From NCBI GenBank assembly GCA_946699065.1, contig CAMPDV010000523.1, positions 62,001 to 126,000 of the forward strand: a DNA stretch of 64,000 bases. Direction: 5' to 3'. The DNA is from Loxodes magnus. Its lineage: Eukaryota; Ciliophora; Karyorelictea; Loxodida; Loxodidae. Made by a program: the position numbers and the translations under genes. This document shows positions 21,789-31,339 of the stretch, piece after piece (the stretch's first letter is position 1; each line of letters begins with the position of its first letter). A model generated the notes under the pieces. The model was not told where the DNA came from and did no database searches. It saw nothing but the letters and a program-made list of their open reading frames with translations.

Positions 21789-22277
21789 GTGAGACTATGG
21801 AACGTCAAGACAGGTACCTGTAAGACCATGAGTGGTCACACAGATTATGTATCATCTGTGGCTATATCCAGTGATTCAGAGTTCATCGTATCGGGAAGTG
21901 CAGATGAGACGGTGAGACTATGGAACGTCAAGACAGGTACCTGTAAGACCATGAGTGGTCACACAAATTCTGTATTATCTGTGGCTATATCCAGTGATTC
22001 AGAGTTCATCGTATCGGCAAGTAGAGATGAGACGGTGAGACTATGGAACGTCAAGACAGGTACCTGTAAGACCATGAGTGGTCACACAGATTATGTATTA
22101 TCTGTGGCTATATCCAGTGATTCAGAGTTCATCGTATCGGAAAGTGATGATAAGACGGTGAGACTATGGGACGTCAAGACAGGTACCTGTAAGACCATGA
22201 GTGGTCACACAAATTCTGTATATGCTGTGGCTATATCCATTGATTCAGAGTTCATCGTATCGGGAAGTTATGATTAG
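21789..22277 (+). pseudogene. Four-blade open WD40 stretch ending YD-TAG
   Basis: Partial copy of the preceding stretch, five units (615 bp) away: ADE, Ala-RDE and DDK blades in the same order. It then ends TNSVYAV and YD-stop one blade earlier than its source. Confidence 0.6.
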
Positions 22278-22280
22278 ACG

Positions 22281-23009
22281 GTGAGACTATGGGACGTCAA
22301 GACAGGTACCTGTAAGACCATGAGTGGTCACACAAATTCTGTATATGCTGTGGCTATATCCAGTGATTCAGAGTTCATCGTATCGGGAAGTAGTGATAAT
22401 ACGGTGAGACTATGGGACGTCAAGACAGGTACCTGTAAGACCATGAGTGGTCACACAGATTATGTATTATCTGTGGCTATATCCAGTGATTCAGAGTTCA
22501 TCGTATCGGGAAGTGATGATAAGACGGTGAGACTATGGAACGTCAAGACAGGTACCTGTAAGACCATGAGTGGTCACACAGATTATGTATTATCTGTGGC
22601 TATATCCAGTGATTCAGAGTTCATCGTATCGGGAAGTGCAGATGAGACGGTGAGACTATGGAACGTCAAGACAGGTACCTGTAAGACCATGAGTGGTCAC
22701 ACTAGTTATGTATCATCTGTGGCTATATCCAGTGATTCAGAGTTCATCGTATCGGGAAGTAGTGATAATACGGTGAGACTATGGAACGTCAAGACAGGTA
22801 CCTGTAAGACCATGAGTGGTCACACTAGTTATGTATCATCTGTGGCTATATCCAGTGATTCAGAGTTCATCGTATCGGGAAGTGCAGATGAGACGGTGAG
22901 ACTATGGAACGTCAAGACAGGTACCTGTAAGACCATGAGTGGTCACACAAATTATGTATCATCTGTGGCTATATCCAGTGATTCAGAGTTCATCGTATCG
23001 GGAAGTTGA
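22281..23009 (+). pseudogene. Six-blade open WD40 stretch (242 aa), ends TGA 23007-23009
   Basis: It begins with TNSVYAV followed by SDN. The preceding stretch has the same loop followed by YD-stop, so loop and turn alleles recombine independently. It ends TNYVSS/GS-stop. Confidence 0.6.
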
Positions 23010-23018
23010 GATTATACG

Positions 23019-23630
23019 GTGAGACTATGGGACGTCAAGACAGGTACCTGTAAGACCATGAGTGGTCACACTGGTCATGTATCATCTGTGGCTATATCCA
23101 GTGATTCAGAGTTCATCGTATCGGAAAGTGATGATAAGACGGTGAGACTATGGGACGTCAAGACAGGTACCTGTAAGACCATGAGTGGTCACACAAATTC
23201 TGTAAGATCTGAGGCTATATCCAGTGATTCAGAGTTCATCGTATCGGGAAGTAGTGATAATACGGTGAGACTATGGAACGTCAAGACAGGTACCTGTAAG
23301 ACCATGAGTGGTCACACTAGTTATGTATCATCTGTGGCTATATCCAGTGATTCAGAGTTCATCGTATCGGAAAGTGATGATAAGACGGTGAGACTATGGA
23401 ACGTCAAGACAGGTACCTGTAAGACCATGAGTGGTCACACTAGTTATGTATCATCTGTGGCTATATCCAGTGATTCAGAGTTCATCGTATCGGGAAGTAG
23501 TGATAATACGGTGAGACTATGGGACGTCAAGACAGGTACCTGTAAGACCATGAGTGGTCACACAAATTCTGTATATGCTGTGGCTATATCCATTGATTCA
23601 GAGTTCATCGTATCGGGAAGTTATGATTAG
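23019..23630 (+). pseudogene. Five-blade open WD40 stretch ending YD-TAG
   Basis: Blades TGHVSS (Glu-DDK), TNSVRSEA/SDN, TSYVSS (Glu-DDK), TSYVSS/SDN, TNSVYAV/YD-stop. The first four are repeated at 25,848-26,370, exactly 23 units away, where the fifth blade differs and no stop follows. This YD-TAG is the last of its class. Confidence 0.6.
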
Positions 23631-23633
23631 ACG

Positions 23634-25838
23634 GTGAGACTATGGGACGTCAAGACAGGTACCTGTAAGACCATGAGTGGTCACACAAATTCTGTAAGAT
23701 CTGAGGCTATATCCAGTGATTCAGAGTTCATCGTATCGGGAAGTAGTGATAATACGGTGAGACTATGGAACGTCAAGACAGGTACCTGTAAGACCATGAG
23801 TGGTCACACTAGTTATGTATCATCTGTGGCTATATCCAGTGATTCAGAGTTCATCGTATCGGGAAGTGCAGATGAGACGGTGAGACTATGGAACGTCAAG
23901 ACAGGTACCTGTAAGACCATGAGTGGTCACACTAGTTATGTATCATCTGTGGCTATATCCAGTGATTCAGAGTTCATCGTATCGGGAAGTCATGATTATA
24001 CGGTGAGACTATGGGACGTCAAGACAGGTACCTGTAAGACCATGAGTGGTCACACTAGTTATGTATTATCTGTGGCTATATCCAGTGATTCAGAGTTCAT
24101 TGTATCGGGAAGTGATGATAAGACGGTGAGACTATGGAACGTCAAGACAGGTACCTGTAAGACCATGAGTGGTCACACTAGTTATGTATCATCTGTGGCT
24201 ATATCCAGTGATTCAGAGTTCATCGTATCGGGAAGTGCAGATTATACGGTGAGACTATGGAACGTCAAGACAGGTACCTGTAAGACCATGAGTGGTCACA
24301 CTAGTTATGTATTATCTGTGGCTATATCCAGTGATTCAGAGTTCATCGTATCGGGAAGTAGTGATAATACGGTGAGACTATGGGACGTCAAGACAGGTAC
24401 CTGTAAGACCATGAGTGGTCACACAAATTATGTATTATCTGTGGCTATATCCATTGATTCAGAGTTCATCGTATCGGGAAGTGATGATAAGACGGTGAGA
24501 CTATGGAACGTCAAGACAGGTACCTGTAAGACCATGAGTGGTCACACTAGTTATGTATCATCTGTGGCTATATCCAGTGATTCAGAGTTCATCGTATCGG
24601 GAAGTGCAGATTATACGGTGAGACTATGGAACGTCAAGGCAGGTACCTGTAAGACCATGAGTGGTCACAGACATTATGTATCATCTGTGGCTATATCCAG
24701 TGATTCAGAGTTCATCGTATCGGCAAGTAGAGATGAGACGGTGAGACTATGGGACGTCAAGACAGGTACCTGTAAGACCATGAGTGGTCACACAGATTAT
24801 GTATTATCTGTGGCTATATCCAGTGATTCAGAGTTCATCGTATCGGGAAGTGCAGATTATACGGTGAGACTATGGGACGTCAAGACAGGTACCTGTAAGA
24901 CCATGAGTGGTCACACTAGTTATGTATTATCTGTGGCTATATCCATTGATTCAGAGTTCATCGTATCGGAAAGTGATGATAAGACGGTGAGACTATGGGA
25001 CGTCAAGACAGGTACCTGTAAGACCATGAGTGGTCACACTAGTTATGTATTATCTGTGGCTATATCCAGTGATTCAGAGTTCATCGTATCGGGAAGTGAT
25101 GATATTACGGTGAGACTATGGAACGTCAAGACAGGTACCTGTAAGACCATGAGTGGTCACACAGATTATGTATTATCTGTGGCTATATCCATTGATTCAG
25201 AGTTCATCGTATCGGGAATTGATGATAATACGGTGAGACTATGGAACGTCAAGACAGGTACCTGTAAGACCATGAGTGGTCACACAAATTATGTATTATC
25301 TGTGGCTATATCCAGTGATTCAGAGTTCATCGTATCGGCAAGTAGAGATGAGACGGTGAGACTATGGAACGTCAAGACAGGTACCTGTAAGACCATGAGT
25401 GGTCACACAGATTATGTATTATCTGTGGCTATATCCAGTGATTCAGAGTTCATCGTATCGGGAAGTGCAGATGAGACGGTGAGACTATGGAACGTCAAGA
25501 CAGGTACCTGTAAGACCATGAGTGGTCACACTAGTTATGTATCATCTGTGGCTATATCCAGTGATTCAGAGTTCATCGTATCGGGAAGTAGTGATAATAC
25601 GGTGAGACTATGGAACGTCAAGACAGGTACCTGTAAGACCATGAGTGGTCACACTAGTTATGTATCATCTGTGGCTATATCCAGTGATTCAGAGTTCATC
25701 GTATCGGGAAGTAATGATTATACGGTGAGACTATGGGACGTCAAGACAGGTACCTGTAAGACCATGAGTGGTCACACAAATTATGTATCATCTGTGGCTA
25801 TATCCAGTGATTCAGAGTTCATCGTATCGGGAAGTTGA
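23634..25838 (+). CDS. Open WD40 stretch, 18 blades (734 aa), ends TGA 25836-25838
   Basis: Eighteen blades with unusually many turn types (SDN, ADE, HDY, DDK, ADY, RDE, DDI, NDY). Private change: Ser to Ile at 25,218-25,220 before a DDN turn. A KAG blade lies near 24,637. The NDY turn near 25,713 recurs only near 63,605. Confidence 0.45.
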   Translation: MRLWDVKTGTCKTMSGHTNSVRSEAISSDSEFIVSGSSDNTVRLWNVKTGTCKTMSGHTSYVSSVAISSDSEFIVSGSADETVRLWNVKTGTCKTMSGHTSYVSSVAISSDSEFIVSGSHDYTVRLWDVKTGTCKTMSGHTSYVLSVAISSDSEFIVSGSDDKTVRLWNVKTGTCKTMSGHTSYVSSVAISSDSEFIVSGSADYTVRLWNVKTGTCKTMSGHTSYVLSVAISSDSEFIVSGSSDNTVRLWDVKTGTCKTMSGHTNYVLSVAISIDSEFIVSGSDDKTVRLWNVKTGTCKTMSGHTSYVSSVAISSDSEFIVSGSADYTVRLWNVKAGTCKTMSGHRHYVSSVAISSDSEFIVSASRDETVRLWDVKTGTCKTMSGHTDYVLSVAISSDSEFIVSGSADYTVRLWDVKTGTCKTMSGHTSYVLSVAISIDSEFIVSESDDKTVRLWDVKTGTCKTMSGHTSYVLSVAISSDSEFIVSGSDDITVRLWNVKTGTCKTMSGHTDYVLSVAISIDSEFIVSGIDDNTVRLWNVKTGTCKTMSGHTNYVLSVAISSDSEFIVSASRDETVRLWNVKTGTCKTMSGHTDYVLSVAISSDSEFIVSGSADETVRLWNVKTGTCKTMSGHTSYVSSVAISSDSEFIVSGSSDNTVRLWNVKTGTCKTMSGHTSYVSSVAISSDSEFIVSGSNDYTVRLWDVKTGTCKTMSGHTNYVSSVAISSDSEFIVSGS

Positions 25839-25847
25839 GATTATACG

Positions 25848-28373
25848 GTGAGACTATGGGACGTCAAGACAGGTACCTGTAAGACCATGAGTGGTCACAC
25901 TGGTCATGTATCATCTGTGGCTATATCCAGTGATTCAGAGTTCATCGTATCGGAAAGTGATGATAAGACGGTGAGACTATGGGACGTCAAGACAGGTACC
26001 TGTAAGACCATGAGTGGTCACACAAATTCTGTAAGATCTGAGGCTATATCCAGTGATTCAGAGTTCATCGTATCGGGAAGTAGTGATAATACGGTGAGAC
26101 TATGGAACGTCAAGACAGGTACCTGTAAGACCATGAGTGGTCACACTAGTTATGTATCATCTGTGGCTATATCCAGTGATTCAGAGTTCATCGTATCGGA
26201 AAGTGATGATAAGACGGTGAGACTATGGAACGTCAAGACAGGTACCTGTAAGACCATGAGTGGTCACACTAGTTATGTATCATCTGTGGCTATATCCAGT
26301 GATTCAGAGTTCATCGTATCGGGAAGTAGTGATAATACGGTGAGACTATGGGACGTCAAGACAGGTACCTGTAAGACCATGAGTGGTCACACTAGTTATA
26401 TATCATCTGTGGCTATATCCAGTGATTCAGAGTTCATCGTATCGGGAAGTGCAGATGAGACGGTGAGACTATGGAACGTCAAGACAGGTACCTGTAAGAC
26501 CATGAGTGGTCACACAAATTCTGTATTATCTGTGGCTATATCCAGTGATTCAGAGTTCATCGTATCGGGAAGTAGTGATAAGACGGTGAGACTATGGGAC
26601 GTCAAGACAGGTACCTGTAAGACCATGAGTGGTCACACAAATTATGTATTATCTGTGGCTATATCCAGTGATTCAGAGTTCATTGTATCGGGAAGTAGTG
26701 ATAATACGGTGAGACTATGGAACGTCAAGACAGGTACCTGTAAGACCATGAGTGGTCACACTAGTTATGTATCATCTGTGGCTATATCCAGTGATTCAGA
26801 GTTCATCGTATCGGGAAGTGCAGATTATACGGTGAGACTATGGGACGTCAAGACAGGTACCTGTAAGACCATGAGTGTTCACACAGATTATGTATTATCT
26901 GTGGCTATATCCAGTGATTCAGAGTTCATTGTATCGGGAAGTAGTGATAATACGGTGAGACTATGGAACGTCAAGACAGGTACCTGTAAGACCATGAGTG
27001 GTCACACAGATTATGTATTATCTGTGGCTATATCCAGTGATTCAGAGTTCATCGTATCGGGAAGTGCAGATTATACGGTGAGACTATGGAACGTCAAGAC
27101 AGGTACCTGTAAGACCATGAGTGGTCACACTAGTTATGTATTATCTGTGGCTATATCCATTGATTCAGAGTTCATCGTATCGGAAAGTGATGATGAGACG
27201 GTGAGACTATGGAACGTCAAGGCAGGTACCTGTAAGACCATGAGTGGTCACACTAGTTATGTATTATCTGTGGCTATATCCAGTGATTCAGAGTTCATCG
27301 TATCGGGAAGTAGTGATAATACGGTGAGACTATGGAACGTCAAGACAGGTACCTGTAAGACCATGAGTGGTCACACAAATTCTGTAAGATCTGTGGCTAT
27401 ATCCAGTGATTCAGAGTTCATCGTATCGGGAAGTGCAGATGAGACGGTGAGACTATGGAACGTCAAGACAGGTACCTGTAAGACCATGAGTGGTCACACT
27501 AGTTATGTATTATCTGTGGCTATATCCAGTGATTCAGAGTTCATCGTATCGGGAAGTAGTGATAATACGGTGAGACTATGGAACGTCAAGACAGGTACCT
27601 GTAAGACCATGAGTGGTCACACAGATTATGTATTATCTGTGGCTATATCCATTGATTCAGAGTTCATCGTATCGGGAAGTGCAGATTATACGGTGAGACT
27701 ATGGAACGTCAAGACAGGTACCTGTAAGACCATGAGTGGTCACACTAGTTATGTATTATCTGTGGCTATATCCAGTGATTCAGAGTTCATCGTATCGGGA
27801 AGTAGTGATAAGACGGTGAGACTATGGAACGTCAAGACAGGTACCTGTAAGACCATGAGTGGTCACACAAATTATGTATTATCTGTGGCTATATCCAGTG
27901 ATTCAGAGTTCATCGTATCGGGAAGTAGTGATAATACGGTGAGACTATGGAACGTCAAGACAGGTACCTGTAAGACCATGAGTGGTCACACAAATTCTGT
28001 ATTATCTGTGGCTATATCCAGTGATTCAGAGTTCATCGTATCGGGAAGTGATGATAAGACGGTGAGACTATGGGACGTCAAGACAGGTACCTGTAAGACC
28101 ATGAGTGGTCACACTAGTTATGTATTATCTGTGGCTATATCCATTGATTCAGAGTTCATCGTATCGGAAAGTGATGATAAGACGGTGAGACTATGGGACG
28201 TCAAGACAGGTACCTGTAAGACCATGAGTGGTCACACAAATTATGTATTATCTGTGGCTATATCCAGTGATTCAGAGTTCATCGTATCGGGAAGTAGAGA
28301 TGAGACGGTGAGACTATGGAACGTCAAGACAGGTACCTGTAAGACCATGAGTGGTCACACTAGTCATGTATGA
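25848..28373 (+). CDS. Open WD40 stretch, 20.5 blades (841 aa), ends TGA 28371-28373
   Basis: It starts with the four-blade block shared with 23,019. At 26,877-26,879 GGT became GTT, so the GH dipeptide reads VH in one blade. It ends within a TSH loop: GTA TGA TCT, the first stop of the SYV->TGA class and the only one with a His in the loop. From here on this stop class dominates. Confidence 0.45.
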   Translation: MRLWDVKTGTCKTMSGHTGHVSSVAISSDSEFIVSESDDKTVRLWDVKTGTCKTMSGHTNSVRSEAISSDSEFIVSGSSDNTVRLWNVKTGTCKTMSGHTSYVSSVAISSDSEFIVSESDDKTVRLWNVKTGTCKTMSGHTSYVSSVAISSDSEFIVSGSSDNTVRLWDVKTGTCKTMSGHTSYISSVAISSDSEFIVSGSADETVRLWNVKTGTCKTMSGHTNSVLSVAISSDSEFIVSGSSDKTVRLWDVKTGTCKTMSGHTNYVLSVAISSDSEFIVSGSSDNTVRLWNVKTGTCKTMSGHTSYVSSVAISSDSEFIVSGSADYTVRLWDVKTGTCKTMSVHTDYVLSVAISSDSEFIVSGSSDNTVRLWNVKTGTCKTMSGHTDYVLSVAISSDSEFIVSGSADYTVRLWNVKTGTCKTMSGHTSYVLSVAISIDSEFIVSESDDETVRLWNVKAGTCKTMSGHTSYVLSVAISSDSEFIVSGSSDNTVRLWNVKTGTCKTMSGHTNSVRSVAISSDSEFIVSGSADETVRLWNVKTGTCKTMSGHTSYVLSVAISSDSEFIVSGSSDNTVRLWNVKTGTCKTMSGHTDYVLSVAISIDSEFIVSGSADYTVRLWNVKTGTCKTMSGHTSYVLSVAISSDSEFIVSGSSDKTVRLWNVKTGTCKTMSGHTNYVLSVAISSDSEFIVSGSSDNTVRLWNVKTGTCKTMSGHTNSVLSVAISSDSEFIVSGSDDKTVRLWDVKTGTCKTMSGHTSYVLSVAISIDSEFIVSESDDKTVRLWDVKTGTCKTMSGHTNYVLSVAISSDSEFIVSGSRDETVRLWNVKTGTCKTMSGHTSHV

Positions 28374-28376
28374 TCT

Positions 28377-30917
28377 GTGGCTATATCCAGTGATTCAGAG
28401 TTCATCGTATCGGGAAGTAGAGATGAGACGGTGAGACTATGGAACGTCAAGACAGGTACCTGTAAGACCATGAGTGGTCACACTAGTTATGTATTATCTG
28501 TGGCTATATCCAGTGATTCAGAGTTCATCGTATCGGGAAGTAGTGATAAGACGGTGAGACTATGGAACGTCAAGACAGGTACCTGTAAGACCATGAGTGG
28601 TCACACAAATTCTGTAAGATCTGTGGCTATATCCAGTGATTCAGAGTTCATCGTATCGGGAAGTGATGATAAGACGGTGAGACTATGGGACGTCAAGACA
28701 GGTACCTGTAAGACCATGAGTGGTCACACAAATTATGTATTATCTGTGGCTATATCCAGTGATTCAGAGTTCATCGTATCGGGAAGTAGAGATGAGACGG
28801 TGAGACTATGGAACGTCAAGACAGGTACCTGTAAGACCATGAGTGGTCACACTAGTTATATATCATCTGTGGCTATATCCAGTGATTCAGAGTTCATCGT
28901 ATCGGGAAGTAGTGATAATACGGTGAGACTATGGAACGTCAAGACAGGTACCTGTAAGACCATGAGTGGTCACACAGATTATGTATTATCTGTGGCTATA
29001 TCCAGTGATTCAGAGTTCATCGTATCGGGAAGTGCAGATTATACGGTGAGACTATGGAACGTCAAGACAGGTACCTGTAAGACCATGAGTGGTCACACTA
29101 GTTATGTATCATCTGTGGCTATATCCAGTGATTCAGAGTTCATCGTATCGGGAAGTAGTGATAATACGGTGAGACTATGGGACGTCAAGACAGGTACCTG
29201 TAAGACCATGAGTGGTCACACTAGTTATGTATTATCTGTGGCTATATCCATTGATTCAGAGTTCATCGTATCGGAAAGTGATGATAAGACGGTGAGACTA
29301 TGGGACGTCAAGACAGGTACCTGTAAGACCATGAGTGGTCACACAAATTATGTATTATCTGTGGCTATATCCAGTGATTCAGAGTTCATCGTATCGGGAA
29401 GTGCAGATTATACGGTGAGACTATGGAACGTCAAGACAGGTACCTGTAAGACCATGAGTGGTCACACAAATTATGTATTATCTGTGGCTATATCCAGTGA
29501 TTCAGAGTTCATTGTATCGGGAAGTGCAGATGAGACGGTGAGACTATGGAACGTCAAGACAGGTACCTGTAAGACCATGAGTGGTCACACTAGTTATGTA
29601 TTATCTGTGGCTATATCCAGTGATTCAGAGTTCATCGTATCGGGAAGTGCAGATTATACGGTGAGACTATGGAACGTCAAGACAGGTACCTGTAAGACCA
29701 TGAGTGGTCACACTAGTTATGTATCATCTGTGGCTATATCCAGTGATTCAGAGTTCATCGTATCGGGAAGTGCAGATGAGACGGTGAGACTATGGAACGT
29801 CAAGACAGGTACCTGTAAGACCATGAGTGGTCACACAAATTCTGTAAGATCTGAGGCTATATCCATTGATTCAGAGTTCATCGTATCGGGAAGTGATGAT
29901 ATTACGGTGAGACTATGGGACGTCAAGACAGGTACCTGTAAGACCATGAGTGGTCACAGACATTATGTATCATCTGTGGCTATATCCAGTGATTCAGAGT
30001 TCATCGTATCGGGAAGTAGAGATGAGACGGTGAGACTATGGAACGTCAAGACAGGTACCTGTAAGACCATGAGTGGTCACACAAATTCTGTAAGATCTGA
30101 TTCAGAGTTCATCGTATCGGGAAGTAGTGATAATACGGTGAGACTATGGAACGTCAAGACAGGTACCTGTAAGACCATGAGTGGTCACACAGATTATGTA
30201 TTATCTGTGGCTATATCCAGTGATTCAGAGTTCATCGTATCGGGAAGTGCAGATGAGACGGTGAGACTATGGAACGTCAAGACAGGTACCTGTAAGACCA
30301 TGAGTGGTCACACAAATTATGTATTATCTGTGGCTATATCCAGTGATTCAGAGTTCATCGTATCGGCAAGTAGAGATGAGACGGTGAGACTATGGAACGT
30401 CAAGACAGGTACCTGTAAGACCATGAGTGGTCACACAGATTATGTAAGATCTGTGGCTATATCCAGTGATTCAGAGTTCATTGTATCGGGAAGTAGTGAT
30501 AATACGGTGAGACTATGGAACGTCAAGACAGGTACCTGTAAGACCATGAGTGGTCACAGAGATTATGTATTATCTGTGGCTATATCCATTGATTCAGAGT
30601 TCATCGTATCGGAAAGTGATGATAAGACGGTGAGACTATGGGACGTCAAGACAGGTACCTGTAAGACCATGAGTGGTCACACAGATTATGTATTATCTGT
30701 GGCTATATCCAGTGATTCAGAGTTCATCGTATCGGGAAGTGCAGATTATACGGTGAGACTATGGAACGTCAAGACAGGTACCTGTAAGACCATGAGTGGT
30801 CACACAGACATTATGTATGATCTGTGGCTATATCCAGTGATTCAGAGTTCATCGTATCTGAGGCTATATCCAGTGATTCAGAGTTCATCGTATCGGGAAG
30901 TAGTGATAATACGGTGA
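28377..30917 (+). CDS. Open WD40 stretch, about 20 blades, runs out of frame after about 30,808
   Basis: In-frame blades run to about 30,808. Near 30,098 a 15-bp deletion removes five residues of strand a (VRS joins directly to DSEF), leaving a 36-residue blade in frame. A 2-bp insertion in the loop (cacacagacattatg) near 30,808 then shifts the frame. The last 38 or so codons to 30,917 are a shadow reading of blade DNA, not real protein. It ends the frame used by the left half of the array. Confidence 0.4.
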   Translation: MAISSDSEFIVSGSRDETVRLWNVKTGTCKTMSGHTSYVLSVAISSDSEFIVSGSSDKTVRLWNVKTGTCKTMSGHTNSVRSVAISSDSEFIVSGSDDKTVRLWDVKTGTCKTMSGHTNYVLSVAISSDSEFIVSGSRDETVRLWNVKTGTCKTMSGHTSYISSVAISSDSEFIVSGSSDNTVRLWNVKTGTCKTMSGHTDYVLSVAISSDSEFIVSGSADYTVRLWNVKTGTCKTMSGHTSYVSSVAISSDSEFIVSGSSDNTVRLWDVKTGTCKTMSGHTSYVLSVAISIDSEFIVSESDDKTVRLWDVKTGTCKTMSGHTNYVLSVAISSDSEFIVSGSADYTVRLWNVKTGTCKTMSGHTNYVLSVAISSDSEFIVSGSADETVRLWNVKTGTCKTMSGHTSYVLSVAISSDSEFIVSGSADYTVRLWNVKTGTCKTMSGHTSYVSSVAISSDSEFIVSGSADETVRLWNVKTGTCKTMSGHTNSVRSEAISIDSEFIVSGSDDITVRLWDVKTGTCKTMSGHRHYVSSVAISSDSEFIVSGSRDETVRLWNVKTGTCKTMSGHTNSVRSDSEFIVSGSSDNTVRLWNVKTGTCKTMSGHTDYVLSVAISSDSEFIVSGSADETVRLWNVKTGTCKTMSGHTNYVLSVAISSDSEFIVSASRDETVRLWNVKTGTCKTMSGHTDYVRSVAISSDSEFIVSGSSDNTVRLWNVKTGTCKTMSGHRDYVLSVAISIDSEFIVSESDDKTVRLWDVKTGTCKTMSGHTDYVLSVAISSDSEFIVSGSADYTVRLWNVKTGTCKTMSGHTDIMYDLWLYPVIQSSSYLRLYPVIQSSSYREVVIIR

Positions 30918-31270
30918 GACTATGGAACGTCAAGACAGGTACCTGTAAGACCATGAGTGGTCACACAGATTATGTATTATCTGTGGCTATATCCAGTGAT
31001 TCAGAGTTCATCGTATCGGGAAGTGCAGATTATACGGTGAGACTATGGAACGTCAAGACAGGTACCACCATGAGTGGTCACACAAATTATGTATTATCTG
31101 TGGCTATATCCAGTGATTCAGAGTTCATCGTATCAGGCAGAGTTCAGTAGAGTATGAGACGGTGAGACTATGGAACGTCAAGACAGGTACTGTCATGAGT
31201 CACACAAATTATGTATTATCTGTGGTATCCAGTGTCAGAGTTCATCGTATCGGGAAGTAGTGATAATACG
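30790..31270 (+). other. Scarred junction: indel cluster that shifts the array frame by +2
   Basis: Anchor spacing here is 161, 123, 125 and 109 bp instead of 123. Visible lesions: a 2-bp insertion near 30,808; an exact-length 36-bp tandem duplication (strand a to FIVS, the second copy with GAG for GTG) at about 30,822-30,893; loss of TGTAAG near 31,067; net +8 bp with a scrambled turn near 31,134-31,155; and a net 14-bp loss in several small gaps near 31,185-31,235. It is the only place with frame-changing indels. It could be a real recombination scar, a decayed relic, or an error-prone stretch of the assembly. Confidence 0.85.
30824..31150 (+). pseudogene. Damaged WD40 stretch inside the junction (108 aa)
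   Basis: First stretch in the right-hand frame. It begins with the 36-bp duplication ([11 protein letters not shown] twice), then two blades, the second lacking Cys-Lys after the Gly-Thr. It fails at a TAG (31,148-31,150) created by the scrambled insertion. Confidence 0.55.
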
Positions 31271-31339
31271 GTGAGACTATGGAACGTCAAGACAGGTACC
31301 TGTAAGACCATGAGTGGTCACACTAGTTATGTATGATCT

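Noticed and set aside
30837-30917. C-terminal non-WD40 domain at the end of the 28,377-30,917 stretch
   Set aside because: The final residues are a frameshifted reading of normal blade DNA after a 2-bp insertion near 30,808.
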